A DNA stretch of 64,000 bases. Origin: an uncultured Eubacterium sp. GTDB taxonomy: Bacteria > Bacillota > Clostridia > Oscillospirales > Acutalibacteraceae. Made by a program: the position numbers and the translations under genes. Positions within the stretch are counted from its first letter, which is position 1. Every line of letters begins with the position of its first letter. The notes beneath the pieces are model-generated. The model ran no database searches, was not told the origin of the DNA, and saw only the letters and a list, made by a program, of their open reading frames with translations. Where the stretch lies: the NCBI GenBank assembly GCA_910584985.1, contig CAJUDJ010000007.1, positions 9,568 through 73,567 of the forward strand, in the 5' to 3' direction. This document shows positions 9,401-16,527 of this stretch, piece after piece.

Positions 9401-9584
9401 CTTCGGGCTGATTTTTAATACCTCTCTGCCAATAAAACTTCCACATTCCGTTTAAGGACTGCTTGTATCTGCTTTCCTCACCCGAAAGCGCTGATTCAAG
9501 ATCATCATAGGGCATTGCAATTGCGTGCCCGTCCTCTTTATTAATCTTAAAAACTGAGGAATCTTCCCAGTAAAGCTTATCCAT
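6420..9584 (-). CDS. lacZ: Beta-galactosidase, GH2 (LacZ type)
   Basis: Hydrolyses terminal beta-galactosides such as lactose. At 1054 residues it is the full five-domain LacZ architecture: sugar-binding jelly roll, two Ig-like domains, TIM barrel (about 330-620) and C-terminal small-chain domain. The acid/base Glu455 is in SLGNEAGDG and the nucleophile Glu544 in LLCEYAHSMENSLGNF; NRHDFDADHG and RTSHYPDD are also present. There is no signal peptide, so it is cytoplasmic and needs an importer. The RBS is AGGT before the ATG at 9584. It sits only 3 bp ahead of comEC, an unusual operon partner. Confidence 0.95.
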   Translation of the reverse strand: MDKLYWEDSSVFKINKEDGHAIAMPYDDLESALSGEESRYKQSLNGMWKFYWQRGIKNQPEGFESVRFDDSKWDEIHVPSVWQTEGYSVPYYYASTFPRAISRSKRRIPHINKRMQEIGIYRRKFSVDRSWAGREIFIHFGAAKAAIEVYINGAFVGYGQGSMTPHEFNVTKFLKYDEENTVTARVYRYSDGTYLEDQDMWWLCGIYREVYLYAESSVCLRDFYFRTKFDNFYQNATALLDIDIVNYWMYKGDVTVEAKLISPKGEEIVIGANRISLASDRSSVKFIADINNPEKWSAETPSLYKLVMRLRTDESVFAVKVYDVGFKQVEIKDEKIYFNGMPLMIRGVNRHDFDADHGWAVPRERYTQDLDIMKQNNINAIRTSHYPDDPYFYEMCNRYGFYVMDECEVETHGVRRKGVPGSNPMWTGAVVDRMERMVLRDRNNPCIFMWSLGNEAGDGDNFAKMKEAALRLDDTRQFHYEGDFDLTKSDVISRMYPDAATMEKLGKKEPITISLYDNIANQLAADSKPIKAEMYEGKPVLLCEYAHSMENSLGNFQEYMDDFEKYDNMCGGFIWDFVDQTIHRVNEKGQDEWLYGDDFAKQEPRNIINIPNTTAMAGSNTYFCANGIIGADRQPHPQIHEVKKVYAEIKTELFDIQKGTYKVKNKFLFTDISDFVCKWAVSANGDEISSGELGTFECAPLSETFITIPYNYTTLPFDKEVVLTVSFHTKDSKLGLPYDYEIAWDQFVLNALPQPEAPECSGELHYTVKRNNVEINGNAFFVCVEKGRITNYSINGREKLKAPLEPCYFRALTDNDIDFLNFTPFLIPFHPFYKWKRAGKRAKAIKTVVTQGADNCVEVHIAWKTPGLKNAVSTYKIYPDRRIYVYHSAVPKANMIKFGARMVLDGSMEYVNWYGRGPHATYCDRKTGAKIGKYSATVTDLEYRYMRPQENANRADVHYFTITDESGSGFKVSSYYNDPINFSAYHYTTEALDKAKHVHEIPYDRKITTVNIDHMLCGVGGDMPGQAFVREPYLMKKGEKQSYAFTIEPISTGD

Positions 9585-9615
9585 AAATTTACCTGCCTTT
9601 TGTTTATTAATTTAT

Positions 9616-9644
9616 ATATTAACACATAATTGTTTAAAGGTCAA
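9616..9644 (-). promoter_or_regulatory. Sigma-A promoter of lacZ
   Basis: On the minus strand, TTGACC (9644-9639) and TAATAT (9621-9616) are separated by 17 bases, about 25 nt upstream of the lacZ translation start region. It is back to back with the promoter of the FemX-like gene. Confidence 0.55.
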
Positions 9645-9656
9645 CAAACTTGAATA

Positions 9657-9685
9657 TGGACAAAAGCATATTGATTTGCTATACT
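9657..9685 (+). promoter_or_regulatory. Sigma-A promoter of the FemX-like/racemase operon
   Basis: TGGACA (9657-9662) and TATACT (9680-9685) are separated by 17 bases, leading into the GGAGG RBS at 9711-9715. Confidence 0.55.
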
Positions 9686-9722
9686 GTAATTATAAACAAT
9701 CTGTTTGCTTGGAGGTTTAATT

Positions 9723-10751
9723 TTGATAGTTAGAGTTAATGAAAGCAATATTGACGAATATGAGCAATTTATAAAAAATCACCCGAAGGGGCTCTTTCAG
9801 CATTCATCCAAATGGGCAAAGGTGAAATCTGCCTGGAAATGGGAAGCACTGATGCTTAAGGATGAAAGCGGAAAAATTCTTGGTTCCGCTGCCGTTCTGA
9901 TTCGATTTGTGCCCGTTATCAAATATTCGCTTTTCTATGTATGCAGGGGCTTTGTGGCAGATGAAAATGATTTTAATACTTTTGATAAGCTGTTCAGCGC
10001 ACTGCTGGAGCTTGGAAAGGAATATAAGGCATACTGCATTAAAATTGACCCTGAAATTGTAATTCAAAACGAAGCATACAAAAAGCATCTGTTAAGCAAA
10101 GGCTTTAAAGAGCTTAATCCCGGCTGTATGGATTTCGAAAATGTGCAGCCCCGCTTTGTTTACTGCTTTGATTATAATAATTTATCCGAAGAAGAGCTTC
10201 TGCTTACCTTTAAAGCGGATTACAGAAACAGAATCCGAAAAGCACCCAAAAAAGGCGTTGAGGTTAAAATCATGGGCTCTGAGGCACTTGACGATTTTGT
10301 TCGCATCATGCATGAAACAGGAGAAAGAGACGGCTTTTCCACAAGACCCAAAGCCTATTTTGAGCAGATACTCAACTGCATGGGTGAAGATGCAAGGCTG
10401 TATATGGCCTATTATAACGGACAGGCTATTGCAGGCACCATCGCAATAAAATGGGGCAGAAATGTTATGAAATATCAATACGGTGCTTCCTCAAATACGC
10501 ACAGAAATGTGTATCCGAATTATGCACTGCAGTGGGAAATGATGAAATGGGGCATGGAATGCGGCTGTGATGTTTATGATTTCGGCGGAATCAGCGGCGA
10601 CTGCCAAAACCCCGAAAATCCGCATTACGGCTTATGGCGCTTCAAGCACGGCTTCGGCGGATATATGAAAGAATTCATCGGCGAATTTGATTATGTAATC
10701 AACAAACCTGTATACACACTTTACAACCTTGCAATGAAAATAAAGAAGTAG
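9723..10751 (+). CDS. FemX/FemAB-family peptidoglycan interpeptide-bridge aminoacyltransferase
   Basis: Members of this family transfer an amino acid from aminoacyl-tRNA to the side chain of the stem-peptide diamino acid of lipid II at the inner face of the membrane. The 342-residue protein has two GNAT-like halves. The motif set near the C-terminus, VYDFGGISGD then NPHYGLWRFKHGFGG, is typical of FemX-type enzymes. Translation probably starts at TTG 9723: GGAGG at 9711-9715 is 7 bases upstream, while an in-frame TTG at 9705 would place the RBS inside the gene. The racemase-family gene starts 4 bp downstream and is probably coupled. The amino acid added cannot be told from sequence. Confidence 0.8.
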   Translation: MIVRVNESNIDEYEQFIKNHPKGLFQHSSKWAKVKSAWKWEALMLKDESGKILGSAAVLIRFVPVIKYSLFYVCRGFVADENDFNTFDKLFSALLELGKEYKAYCIKIDPEIVIQNEAYKKHLLSKGFKELNPGCMDFENVQPRFVYCFDYNNLSEEELLLTFKADYRNRIRKAPKKGVEVKIMGSEALDDFVRIMHETGERDGFSTRPKAYFEQILNCMGEDARLYMAYYNGQAIAGTIAIKWGRNVMKYQYGASSNTHRNVYPNYALQWEMMKWGMECGCDVYDFGGISGDCQNPENPHYGLWRFKHGFGGYMKEFIGEFDYVINKPVYTLYNLAMKIKK

Positions 10752-10755
10752 AAAA

Positions 10756-11829
10756 ATGAGCAGATATATTATTGATATAAATAAATTAAAAGAAAATATA
10801 GAATGGATTCAAAAAAAAGCATCAGTTCCCGTTATAGGCGTGGTTAAAGGAAACGGTTACGGCTTCGGCATAAAGGAGCTGACCGCCGTACTGAAGGAAA
10901 GCGGCATAAAAACCTTTGCCGTTACCGAGGTTACGGATATTCCCATGCTTAAGGAAGTTCTTAATGATGAGGATATTCTTGTTATGCGCTCCACCTGTAT
11001 AGAGGAAGAAGCTGAAATCATTGCTGAAAACGGCTGCACGGCCACAATCGGCTCAAAAGAAGCATGTGATGTAATGAACCGTGTTTCTGCAAGGCTGGGT
11101 GTCAAAACAAAATGTCACCTTAAGATAGATACCGGAATGGGCAGATACGGTTTTATGCCAAGTGAGGTGAACAGTGCCATTGAATGCTACAAGGCTGAAA
11201 ATCTTGAATTTACCGGTGCTTACACACATTTTCCCGATGCATTCAATAATATTCCGCTTACAAAAGCACAAACCGAGCTGTTTAAGGACACAATAAGGCA
11301 GATTGAAAGTGCAGGCTGCAATACAGGAACACTGCACTGTGCAAATTCCCCTGCACTTTTGAATACAGAAAATGTCTGCCTTGACAGTGTGCGCATCGGT
11401 TCTGCCTTTACGGGAAGGGTTATCACAAGAAATAAAACCGGGCTTCACCGAATCGGCCGGCTTGAAGCAGAGGTAATTGAAACAAAAACTGTTCCCACCG
11501 GTTATTCCGTAGGCTATTCGGGCAGCTTTAAAACAAAACGAGAAACCAAAATTGCCATTGTTCCCTTCGGGCATTATGACGGCTTTGGGCTTACACAGGA
11601 TAAGGAAGAGCTCGCACTCAGAAATGTGCTTTCTGTTTTAAAACAATATTTGCAGAAAAAAAGAACCTATGTTGAAATCAACGGCATAAATTACCGCGTT
11701 TTAGGTAAAATCGGACTTTCGCACACTGCTGTTGATATTACAGGCTCTGATGTAAAAACAGGCGATATTGCAAAAGCAGATATTTCTCCGCTTCTTGTTA
11801 ATCCGAAAATAGAACGAATATACAGATAA
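10756..11829 (+). CDS. Alanine racemase-family PLP protein, divergent active site
   Basis: A fold-type III PLP enzyme of 357 residues. The PLP lysine is Lys31 in VIGVVKGNGYG, and the second catalytic residue is Tyr254 in GYSVGYSGSF. KIDTGMGRYGF matches the Alr barrel. The C-terminal beta domain is present but the usual CMDQTMVD block is replaced by GLSHTAVD, so the Met-Asp pair next to the substrate is Leu-Ser, and the usual PIGYADG is PFGHYDG. It may therefore be a racemase with other specificity, or a dedicated cell-wall isoform. Co-transcription with the FemX-like gene suggests a wall role (inference). Confidence 0.75.
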   Translation: MSRYIIDINKLKENIEWIQKKASVPVIGVVKGNGYGFGIKELTAVLKESGIKTFAVTEVTDIPMLKEVLNDEDILVMRSTCIEEEAEIIAENGCTATIGSKEACDVMNRVSARLGVKTKCHLKIDTGMGRYGFMPSEVNSAIECYKAENLEFTGAYTHFPDAFNNIPLTKAQTELFKDTIRQIESAGCNTGTLHCANSPALLNTENVCLDSVRIGSAFTGRVITRNKTGLHRIGRLEAEVIETKTVPTGYSVGYSGSFKTKRETKIAIVPFGHYDGFGLTQDKEELALRNVLSVLKQYLQKKRTYVEINGINYRVLGKIGLSHTAVDITGSDVKTGDIAKADISPLLVNPKIERIYR

Positions 11830-11830
11830 A

Positions 11831-11855
11831 AAACGGCGTGCACTGCACGCCGTTT
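11831..11855. terminator. Bidirectional terminator between the racemase-like gene and the membrane protein
   Basis: The arms AAACGGCGTG and CACGCCGTTT form a perfect stem with A/T tracts on both sides, ending the plus-strand operon and serving the convergent minus-strand gene. Confidence 0.85.
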
Positions 11856-11861
11856 CATCGT

Positions 11862-12404
11862 TTATTTCAATAAATTTTTGATTCTGCCCTCTATTCTTTT
11901 TTCATAAAGCACGGTGAAGCTTTTAAGCAAAAGCTCATACATAATAAACGCAATATTCATGGCAACAGAAAAGAAGATAAGCATTGCAGAGGAAAAAGTG
12001 CCGTTTTCAAAAAAAGGTATGCCGAACACATAAACACATATCAGTTCTATTGTCGCAACCGAAGCATTAAACAATATGAATTTCAGAATAACACGAATAA
12101 ATTTCATTCTGATTTTTTCAATAAACGGCTTTACAATCGGATAATAACCGAAAAACAGTGCATACATCATAACCGTTTCCTTTTCGGGCACAAAGAGCAG
12201 AGAAAGAAGGGATACGGCAATATAAACATATGCAGCATATCCCCTGCCGAAAGTTTTATTTATCATAAAAATAACAAGCCCCAAAAGCATCGGCACTGCA
12301 TAGGAGAAAATATAAAGAATGCTGCCTGCAAACAGAAGCGCCGCAGAAAGTGCGGCAGAAAGCCCGCAGAACGCAGCCTTAACAGCCTTTTTCAAATCAA
12401 TCAC
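11862..12404 (-). CDS. Multi-pass membrane protein of unknown function
   Basis: A hydrophobic 180-residue protein with about five to six predicted TM helices (for example ALSAALLFAGSILYIFSYAVP and YIAVSLLSLLFVP) and a basic C-terminus (EKRIEGRIKNLLK). I cannot assign it to a characterised family; the size and helix pattern resemble small integral membrane proteins such as ECF S-components, but no diagnostic motif is seen. The GTG at 12404 has a poor RBS; a TTG three codons in (12395) preceded by GGTGAT may be the real start. It is 38 bp downstream of the flavodoxin genes and may belong to the TetR operon. Confidence 0.6.
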   Translation of the reverse strand: MIDLKKAVKAAFCGLSAALSAALLFAGSILYIFSYAVPMLLGLVIFMINKTFGRGYAAYVYIAVSLLSLLFVPEKETVMMYALFFGYYPIVKPFIEKIRMKFIRVILKFILFNASVATIELICVYVFGIPFFENGTFSSAMLIFFSVAMNIAFIMYELLLKSFTVLYEKRIEGRIKNLLK

Positions 12405-12441
12405 CGTTTCTATGATAACAGATTTACGGGTAAAAATACAG

Positions 12442-13083
12442 CTATTTTAAATTATTTATCATGCTGTATATATCTTTTCTTTTCAGTCCGTTTACTTTTG
12501 CCTTTGGCAGCCAGAAGGTATATTCTGCTGCCTTTATCCATAAAATACGAGGAAATCGGGGTGAAACAAATATGTTTTCAGCGGATTTTTTATGCAGGAT
12601 ATTATCTGAAAAATGTGTAAAAGCAGAATCAAGCGGCTTCAACGGCCCTTTATCAAGCGGAATCTCAATCGCTGTGGGGCTCATTTCCCCTGCACCGATT
12701 CCGATACCCTGCCCCCATTGAAAGCCAGCCGCACTGCACCAGTTTTTTATGATTTCACAGGCAATTCTGTTTTGCGTGCCTTCAAAAAAACCATTATTAA
12801 TCATACAGTAAACCGTTTTGTTCTTTTTATCAAAGTCCATGTTTTCAAGCTTTGACAACAGCCAAAGCAAATTGGACGGCAGGCTGTCTATATAAAGCGG
12901 AAAAGCAAATACAAGCACATCAGCGGCTGTCATTTTTTCATATTCCGTTTCGGTTAAATCCTCTTTATTGGAAGTGATAACTTCTGTTTTATGTTCTGAA
13001 AGCCTCGGAAGAAAACATTGGATAAAATTTGCCGTATTGCTGCCTTTTGCCTTAGGACTTGCATTGATAAAAGTAATTTTCAA
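12442..13083 (-). CDS. Flavodoxin/NAD(P)H-dependent oxidoreductase family protein
   Basis: A 213-residue protein with a flavodoxin-like fold. The N-terminal phosphate-binding loop for FMN is FINASPKAKGSNT, and VLVFAFPLYIDSLPSNLLWLLSKLE is the second FMN-contact region. The C-terminal 60 residues have no evident motif. It overlaps the upstream flavodoxin-like gene by 4 bp (ATGA), so the two are coupled. Electron donor and substrate are unknown; TetR control suggests a response to a small molecule such as a quinone or electrophile (inference). Confidence 0.75.
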   Translation of the reverse strand: MKITFINASPKAKGSNTANFIQCFLPRLSEHKTEVITSNKEDLTETEYEKMTAADVLVFAFPLYIDSLPSNLLWLLSKLENMDFDKKNKTVYCMINNGFFEGTQNRIACEIIKNWCSAAGFQWGQGIGIGAGEMSPTAIEIPLDKGPLKPLDSAFTHFSDNILHKKSAENIFVSPRFPRILWIKAAEYTFWLPKAKVNGLKRKDIYSMINNLK

Positions 13084-13589
13084 TTCAGCTTCACCTCCGT
13101 GCCAAGCAACTTTATATCAGAAAGAAAACCGCATTGAAAGCTTGTGCAATGATAATTAACCGCATTGGATTTTACAAGTGCCTCTGCCGTTTTTCTTTCA
13201 CTTTCCGTAATATTTTCACCGTAAAAATATACGGAATAAGCAAAAGAATTTACATATCTCTGTTTGTGATGGGTTTCCTTATTTATGATTTCAAAGGAAG
13301 GCAGCAGATAAGAAAGGGAGCGGTCAAGCACATTTTTTACAAACGGGCTGTAACAACCGTAAGTGCACCGGGTGATTACCGTTATTTTTTTCGCTTCTGA
13401 AAAAAGCCAGCCGATGTTTTCATATCCGTCTTTTATAACACATTTGCCGGGTGTTTTAATCCAGCAGCCGAAACAGCCCGTGCAGCTTTTTATGGTTTTG
13501 TTGTCCTTTATAACACAAATATTATCGGGAAAATCCGAAAACAGTTTCTGGAACTGTTTTTCTTCCATGTCGTGAATCAGAATATTCAT
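13080..13589 (-). CDS. Flavodoxin-like FMN reductase with a Cys-rich loop
   Basis: A 169-residue NADPH-dependent FMN reductase/flavodoxin-like protein. After the first beta strand it carries a Cys cluster, SCTGCFGCWIKTPGKC (Cys36, Cys39, Cys42 and Cys49), as in iron-sulfur flavoprotein-like oxidoreductases, followed by TRCTYGCYSPFVKNVLDR. The Cys cluster could bind metal or be redox active (inference). It lies 5 bp downstream of the TetR gene and overlaps the next flavodoxin gene by 4 bp. Confidence 0.72.
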   Translation of the reverse strand: MNILIHDMEEKQFQKLFSDFPDNICVIKDNKTIKSCTGCFGCWIKTPGKCVIKDGYENIGWLFSEAKKITVITRCTYGCYSPFVKNVLDRSLSYLLPSFEIINKETHHKQRYVNSFAYSVYFYGENITESERKTAEALVKSNAVNYHCTSFQCGFLSDIKLLGTEVKLN

Positions 13590-13594
13590 AAAAT

Positions 13595-14185
13595 TTACTC
13601 CTTTCGCAAAGCAGATGCCGAGCTGATGATTTCTTCTGCTCTTTCTTCAAAATCACCGTTTAACTCCAGATTCGGCATAACGGATATAGCGGAAAGTCCG
13701 TGCACCAAGGCCCACATTGCCATAATTTTATTTTCTATTTCCCGATCGCTTAATCCGAATTTCAGAAAATAAGCGGATGCTGTTTTCTTTAAAATCTCAA
13801 GCGGTTCATTTTTACCCGATTTATTAACAGACGGCTGAATTTCAATATTTTTTCTTGAAAACAGAAAATCAAAGTAAAGCGGATTTTTATAAAAAAACAT
13901 AACATATGCCTTGCCGAGCTTAATAAACAGCTTATCTGAATTTCCGTATTCTTTTACCGCCTTTTCCAATTCTTCTGCAAATCGTTTCATAACATAATTC
14001 TGCATTTCGGCAAGCAGCTCATCCTTATTTTTAAAATGAGCATAAGGCGCAGCATTGCTTACACCGCATTCAGCAGCAAGCTTTCTTAAGGACAGCTTAT
14101 CCTCGCCGTATCTGCTGATCAAAACAAGACCTTTTTCCATAAGCTCACGCTTTAAATCGCCGTGGTGATATGCTTTATTCTCCAA
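13595..14185 (-). CDS. TetR/AcrR-family transcriptional regulator
   Basis: A 196-residue repressor-type protein. The N-terminal HTH is at about residues 20-50 (LSLRKLAAECGVSNAAPYAHFKNKDELL), with a C-terminal ligand-binding domain containing the MWALVHGLSAISV helix of the WHG subgroup. Start chosen at TTG 14185: GGAGG lies 7 bases upstream, and a longer frame from TTG 14200 would start at the RBS itself. It is the first gene of an operon with two flavodoxin-like genes and is very likely autoregulated through the paired palindromes at 14200-14250. Confidence 0.88.
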   Translation of the reverse strand: MENKAYHHGDLKRELMEKGLVLISRYGEDKLSLRKLAAECGVSNAAPYAHFKNKDELLAEMQNYVMKRFAEELEKAVKEYGNSDKLFIKLGKAYVMFFYKNPLYFDFLFSRKNIEIQPSVNKSGKNEPLEILKKTASAYFLKFGLSDREIENKIMAMWALVHGLSAISVMPNLELNGDFEERAEEIISSASALRKE

Positions 14186-14199
14186 AAAAACAGCCTCCA

Positions 14200-14250
14200 A
14201 ATCTTAACACTGATAAGATTATAGCATGTTATCTTTACACTGTCAAGATT
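14200..14250 (-). promoter_or_regulatory. Perfect-consensus sigma-A promoter with two TetR-type operators
   Basis: On the minus strand, TTGACA (14246-14241), a 17-base spacer and TATAAT (14223-14218) match consensus exactly. Two copies of a palindromic site flank it: AATCTT...AAGATT at 14200-14220 and TATCTT...AAGATT at 14230-14250. Both carry the same inner ACACTG core, and their centres are 30 bp apart. One covers the -35 and the other the start-site region, the arrangement expected for TetR autorepression. Confidence 0.8.
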
Positions 14251-14285
14251 AGGAAAACAAAAAAAACTTCATTCAACATAAAAAA

Positions 14286-14407
14286 GGCTTTTCCCAAAAG
14301 GAAAAGCCGGCTGTGAAGAGACGGATGAGGTAATAAAGAAAAATCACTTTATAATTAATATACCTCATCCGTCAACTGCGTTGACACCTTCTCCTAACAG
14401 GAGAAGG
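14286..14407. repeat. MITE-like intergenic element with nested inverted repeats
   Basis: A 120-bp gene-free stretch is built of hairpins: GGCTTTTCC/GGAAAAGCC (14286-14308), a long-range inverted repeat GACGGATGAGGTA/TACCTCATCCGTC (14320-14332 with 14361-14373), GTCAAC/GTTGAC (14371-14385) and CCTTCTCCT/AGGAGAAGG (14387-14407). A decayed relative with the same CCTTCTCCT hairpin is at 35184. No coding potential. It lies between the Nudix gene and the TetR promoter. Confidence 0.6.
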
Positions 14408-14442
14408 CTTTTAACCAAACAAAAGTTATACTGCAAGTTTAT

Positions 14443-14904
14443 TTATCTGAAAACAAATTCCCTGCCGTTGATTAAATCATCCAGAATATCCCTGTGTTGA
14501 CGGCAAAACAGTTCGGGCAGATTTTCCAAATTAAAATAACCGATTTCACTTGTTTCACTGTTGGAATCAATCGGATTTCCACCGATGATTTTTGCTTTGA
14601 AAATGTGGCATATCGGCTGTGCCTTATCGCCGTTTTCATATTCGGCAAAATACTTGGAATAAACGCCGAAGAAGGAGGCAATTTCCACATCCAGTCCGCT
14701 TTCCTCTTTAACTTCCCGAACAGCTGCTTCTGCAACGGACTCTCCCGGCTCAACCATACCGCCGAAAAAGCCATATTTTCCGCAGTCCGCTCTTTTCTGT
14801 AAAATTAATCTGTTTTGCTCATCAAATAAGATGCATCCTGCAAAGTTCAGAATTAATCTTTCGTGCCCAAATTCTTTTCTTATTTTCTTTATATATTCTT
14901 CCAT
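14443..14904 (-). CDS. Nudix hydrolase
   Basis: A 153-residue protein with the Nudix box GGMVEPGESVAEAAVREVKEESG at about residues 48-70 (GX5EX7REUXEEXG), which binds the divalent metal and cleaves a nucleoside diphosphate linked to another moiety. The preceding strand ILFDEQNRLILQKRADCGKYGFFG is typical of MutT/ADP-ribose-type members. Substrate cannot be predicted. It follows rpiB on the same strand, but a strong terminator lies between them, so it may be expressed mainly from its own start or by read-through. Confidence 0.85.
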   Translation of the reverse strand: MEEYIKKIRKEFGHERLILNFAGCILFDEQNRLILQKRADCGKYGFFGGMVEPGESVAEAAVREVKEESGLDVEIASFFGVYSKYFAEYENGDKAQPICHIFKAKIIGGNPIDSNSETSEIGYFNLENLPELFCRQHRDILDDLINGREFVFR

Positions 14905-14930
14905 CGCTTAATCCTCTGTCAAAACTGAAA

Positions 14931-14956
14931 AAGGCACAGTATTTACACTGTGCCTT
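14931..14956 (-). terminator. Terminator after rpiB
   Basis: The stem AAGGCACAGT/ACTGTGCCTT with a 6-base loop is followed on the minus strand by TTTTTC. It ends the fhs-tsaEB-rpiB operon. Confidence 0.85.
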
Positions 14957-14969
14957 GCTGTTTATAAAA

Positions 14970-15419
14970 TTAATAAAGCTTTTTGCCGTTTTCAATATCC
15001 ATAATCTGATCCACTCTTGTTTTATGGCGGCCGCCCTCAAATTCCGTGTTCAGGAACACCTCCACAAGCTCCAGTGCAAGCCCTGTCCCAATCACCCTGT
15101 CGCCAAGACAAAGACAGTTTGCATCGTTATGCAGCCTTGTGTATTTTGCACTGAAATAATCCGAGCAGGCACAGGCACGGATTCCTTTCACCTTATTTGC
15201 AGCCATGGAAATGCCGATTCCCGTGCCGCAGCAAAGAATTGCCTTATCACATTCACCGCCTGCAACACCATCACACGCTTTCTGCGCTGCAATGGCATAA
15301 TCAAATCTTTCAGGGCTGTAACAGCCGTAATCCTTATACGCAATTCCCTTTTCGCCAAGATACTTTATGATTTCCTGCTTCAGCGGAAATCCTGCGTGGT
15401 CTGAACCAAGTGCAATCAT
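14970..15419 (-). CDS. rpiB: Ribose-5-phosphate isomerase B
   Basis: Interconverts ribose 5-phosphate and ribulose 5-phosphate in the pentose phosphate pathway. The 149-residue protein has the RpiB/LacAB signature GSDHAGFPLK at the N-terminus, the catalytic Cys in ILCCGTGIGISMAANK (Cys64), and RLHNDANCLCLGDRVIG. Length is typical. It starts 1 bp after the tsaB stop (TAAAATG). Some family members act on allose or galactose phosphates, but the motifs fit RpiB. Confidence 0.92.
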   Translation of the reverse strand: MIALGSDHAGFPLKQEIIKYLGEKGIAYKDYGCYSPERFDYAIAAQKACDGVAGGECDKAILCCGTGIGISMAANKVKGIRACACSDYFSAKYTRLHNDANCLCLGDRVIGTGLALELVEVFLNTEFEGGRHKTRVDQIMDIENGKKLY

Positions 15420-15420
15420 T

Positions 15421-16095
15421 TTAGTTCTCCTTTTTCAACTTTAATTCACGCTCTGCCTGGCTTAATCTTAAATAAACGGGCATAAGCGATTCTGCTTTGA
15501 TTTTTTCTTTATCGACTGCTGCAAGCGCAGTGCCAATACCGTTCTGCCATCGTTTTTCACCGTCAGCCAGAACAGCATTATTCTGATTTATATTGTTATA
15601 GCACAGTTCTGCACCGTCCCCTGCTATAATCACCTTTTCATATGCTTCAATATCTTTCCTCAAATCCTCTATTGAAACAGCTCTGTCTGCACAAAGCCTT
15701 GTGATTTTACCATGTTCAGCTTTAAACAGCGCATTGTAAAACTGCATTCGCCTTGCATCCATAACCGCACAGACCACAGCGTCTTCTTCAACAAAATTAT
15801 ACGCAATGGCTTCCAGTGCAGAAACGCTGATACACGGAATATCATAAGGAAATGCAAGCCCTTTAACCGTTGCAACACCAATTCTAACCCCGGTAAAGGA
15901 GCCCGGCCCTGCCGTAACTGCGATTGCATCTAGATTTTTATATTCATAACCCTGCATTACGCTTTCAATAAGCGGCAGCAGCGTTTCGCTGTGTGTGAGC
16001 CCCTTGTTAATGAGTTCACTTTTTATAACCCTGCCGTTTTCCGTTAAAGCCGCAGAAGCCGTAACCGCAGAGGAATCAACAGAAAGAAGAAGCAT
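15421..16095 (-). CDS. tsaB: tRNA threonylcarbamoyladenosine biosynthesis protein TsaB
   Basis: TsaB (YeaZ) works with TsaD and TsaE to place t6A at position 37 of ANN-decoding tRNAs. The 224-residue ASKHA protein has LLSVDSSAVTASAAL, GLTHSETLLPLIE and the diagnostic VTAGPGSFTGVRIGVATVKGLA. Its start overlaps the tsaE stop in a TAATG arrangement, so the two are translationally coupled. TsaD is not in the window. Confidence 0.93.
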   Translation of the reverse strand: MLLLSVDSSAVTASAALTENGRVIKSELINKGLTHSETLLPLIESVMQGYEYKNLDAIAVTAGPGSFTGVRIGVATVKGLAFPYDIPCISVSALEAIAYNFVEEDAVVCAVMDARRMQFYNALFKAEHGKITRLCADRAVSIEDLRKDIEAYEKVIIAGDGAELCYNNINQNNAVLADGEKRWQNGIGTALAAVDKEKIKAESLMPVYLRLSQAERELKLKKEN

Positions 16096-16526
16096 TATCT
16101 GTTTTCACCTTTATTATAAATTTTTATTTCTCTTTCGCTGTCCGAAAGCTTGGAAATTTCAATAATTACTGCATCATCGGGCAGCGCGCCGTAAATGTTT
16201 TCGCTCCATTCCGCCGCAATGTAGGCATCTGTTTCAAGATAATCAAAAAAACCTGTGGAATATAAATCATCCCAGCCGTCAATACGGTACATATCAAAAT
16301 GATAAAGGATTTTTCCTGCACCCCTGTATTCATTGCAGATGGCAAAGGTGGGAGAAGAAACATCCGCATCTATTCCAAGCCCTTTTACTAATCCGGCCGT
16401 AAATGCAGTTTTCCCTGCACCCAAATCGCCAAGATAACCGATTACAGTGCCCTTGGGCAGATTTTCTGCTAAGGAACATGCCAGTTCAACCGTTTCGGCA
16501 TAGCTTTTTGTTTTATATATTTTCAT
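16095..16526 (-). CDS. tsaE: tRNA threonylcarbamoyladenosine biosynthesis ATPase TsaE
   Basis: A small P-loop ATPase that drives the TsaBDE complex in t6A synthesis. The Walker A motif is GDLGAGKTAFTAGLVKGLG, followed by the family blocks SSPTFAICNEY and LYHFDMYRIDGWDDLYSTGF. The frame is open from 16568, but the ATG at 16526 gives the normal N-terminus (MKIYKTKSYAETVELA) and lies 1 bp after the fhs stop. The upstream extension would run into fhs. 143 residues, normal length. Confidence 0.92.
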   Translation of the reverse strand: MKIYKTKSYAETVELACSLAENLPKGTVIGYLGDLGAGKTAFTAGLVKGLGIDADVSSPTFAICNEYRGAGKILYHFDMYRIDGWDDLYSTGFFDYLETDAYIAAEWSENIYGALPDDAVIIEISKLSDSEREIKIYNKGENR

Positions 16527-16527
16527 A

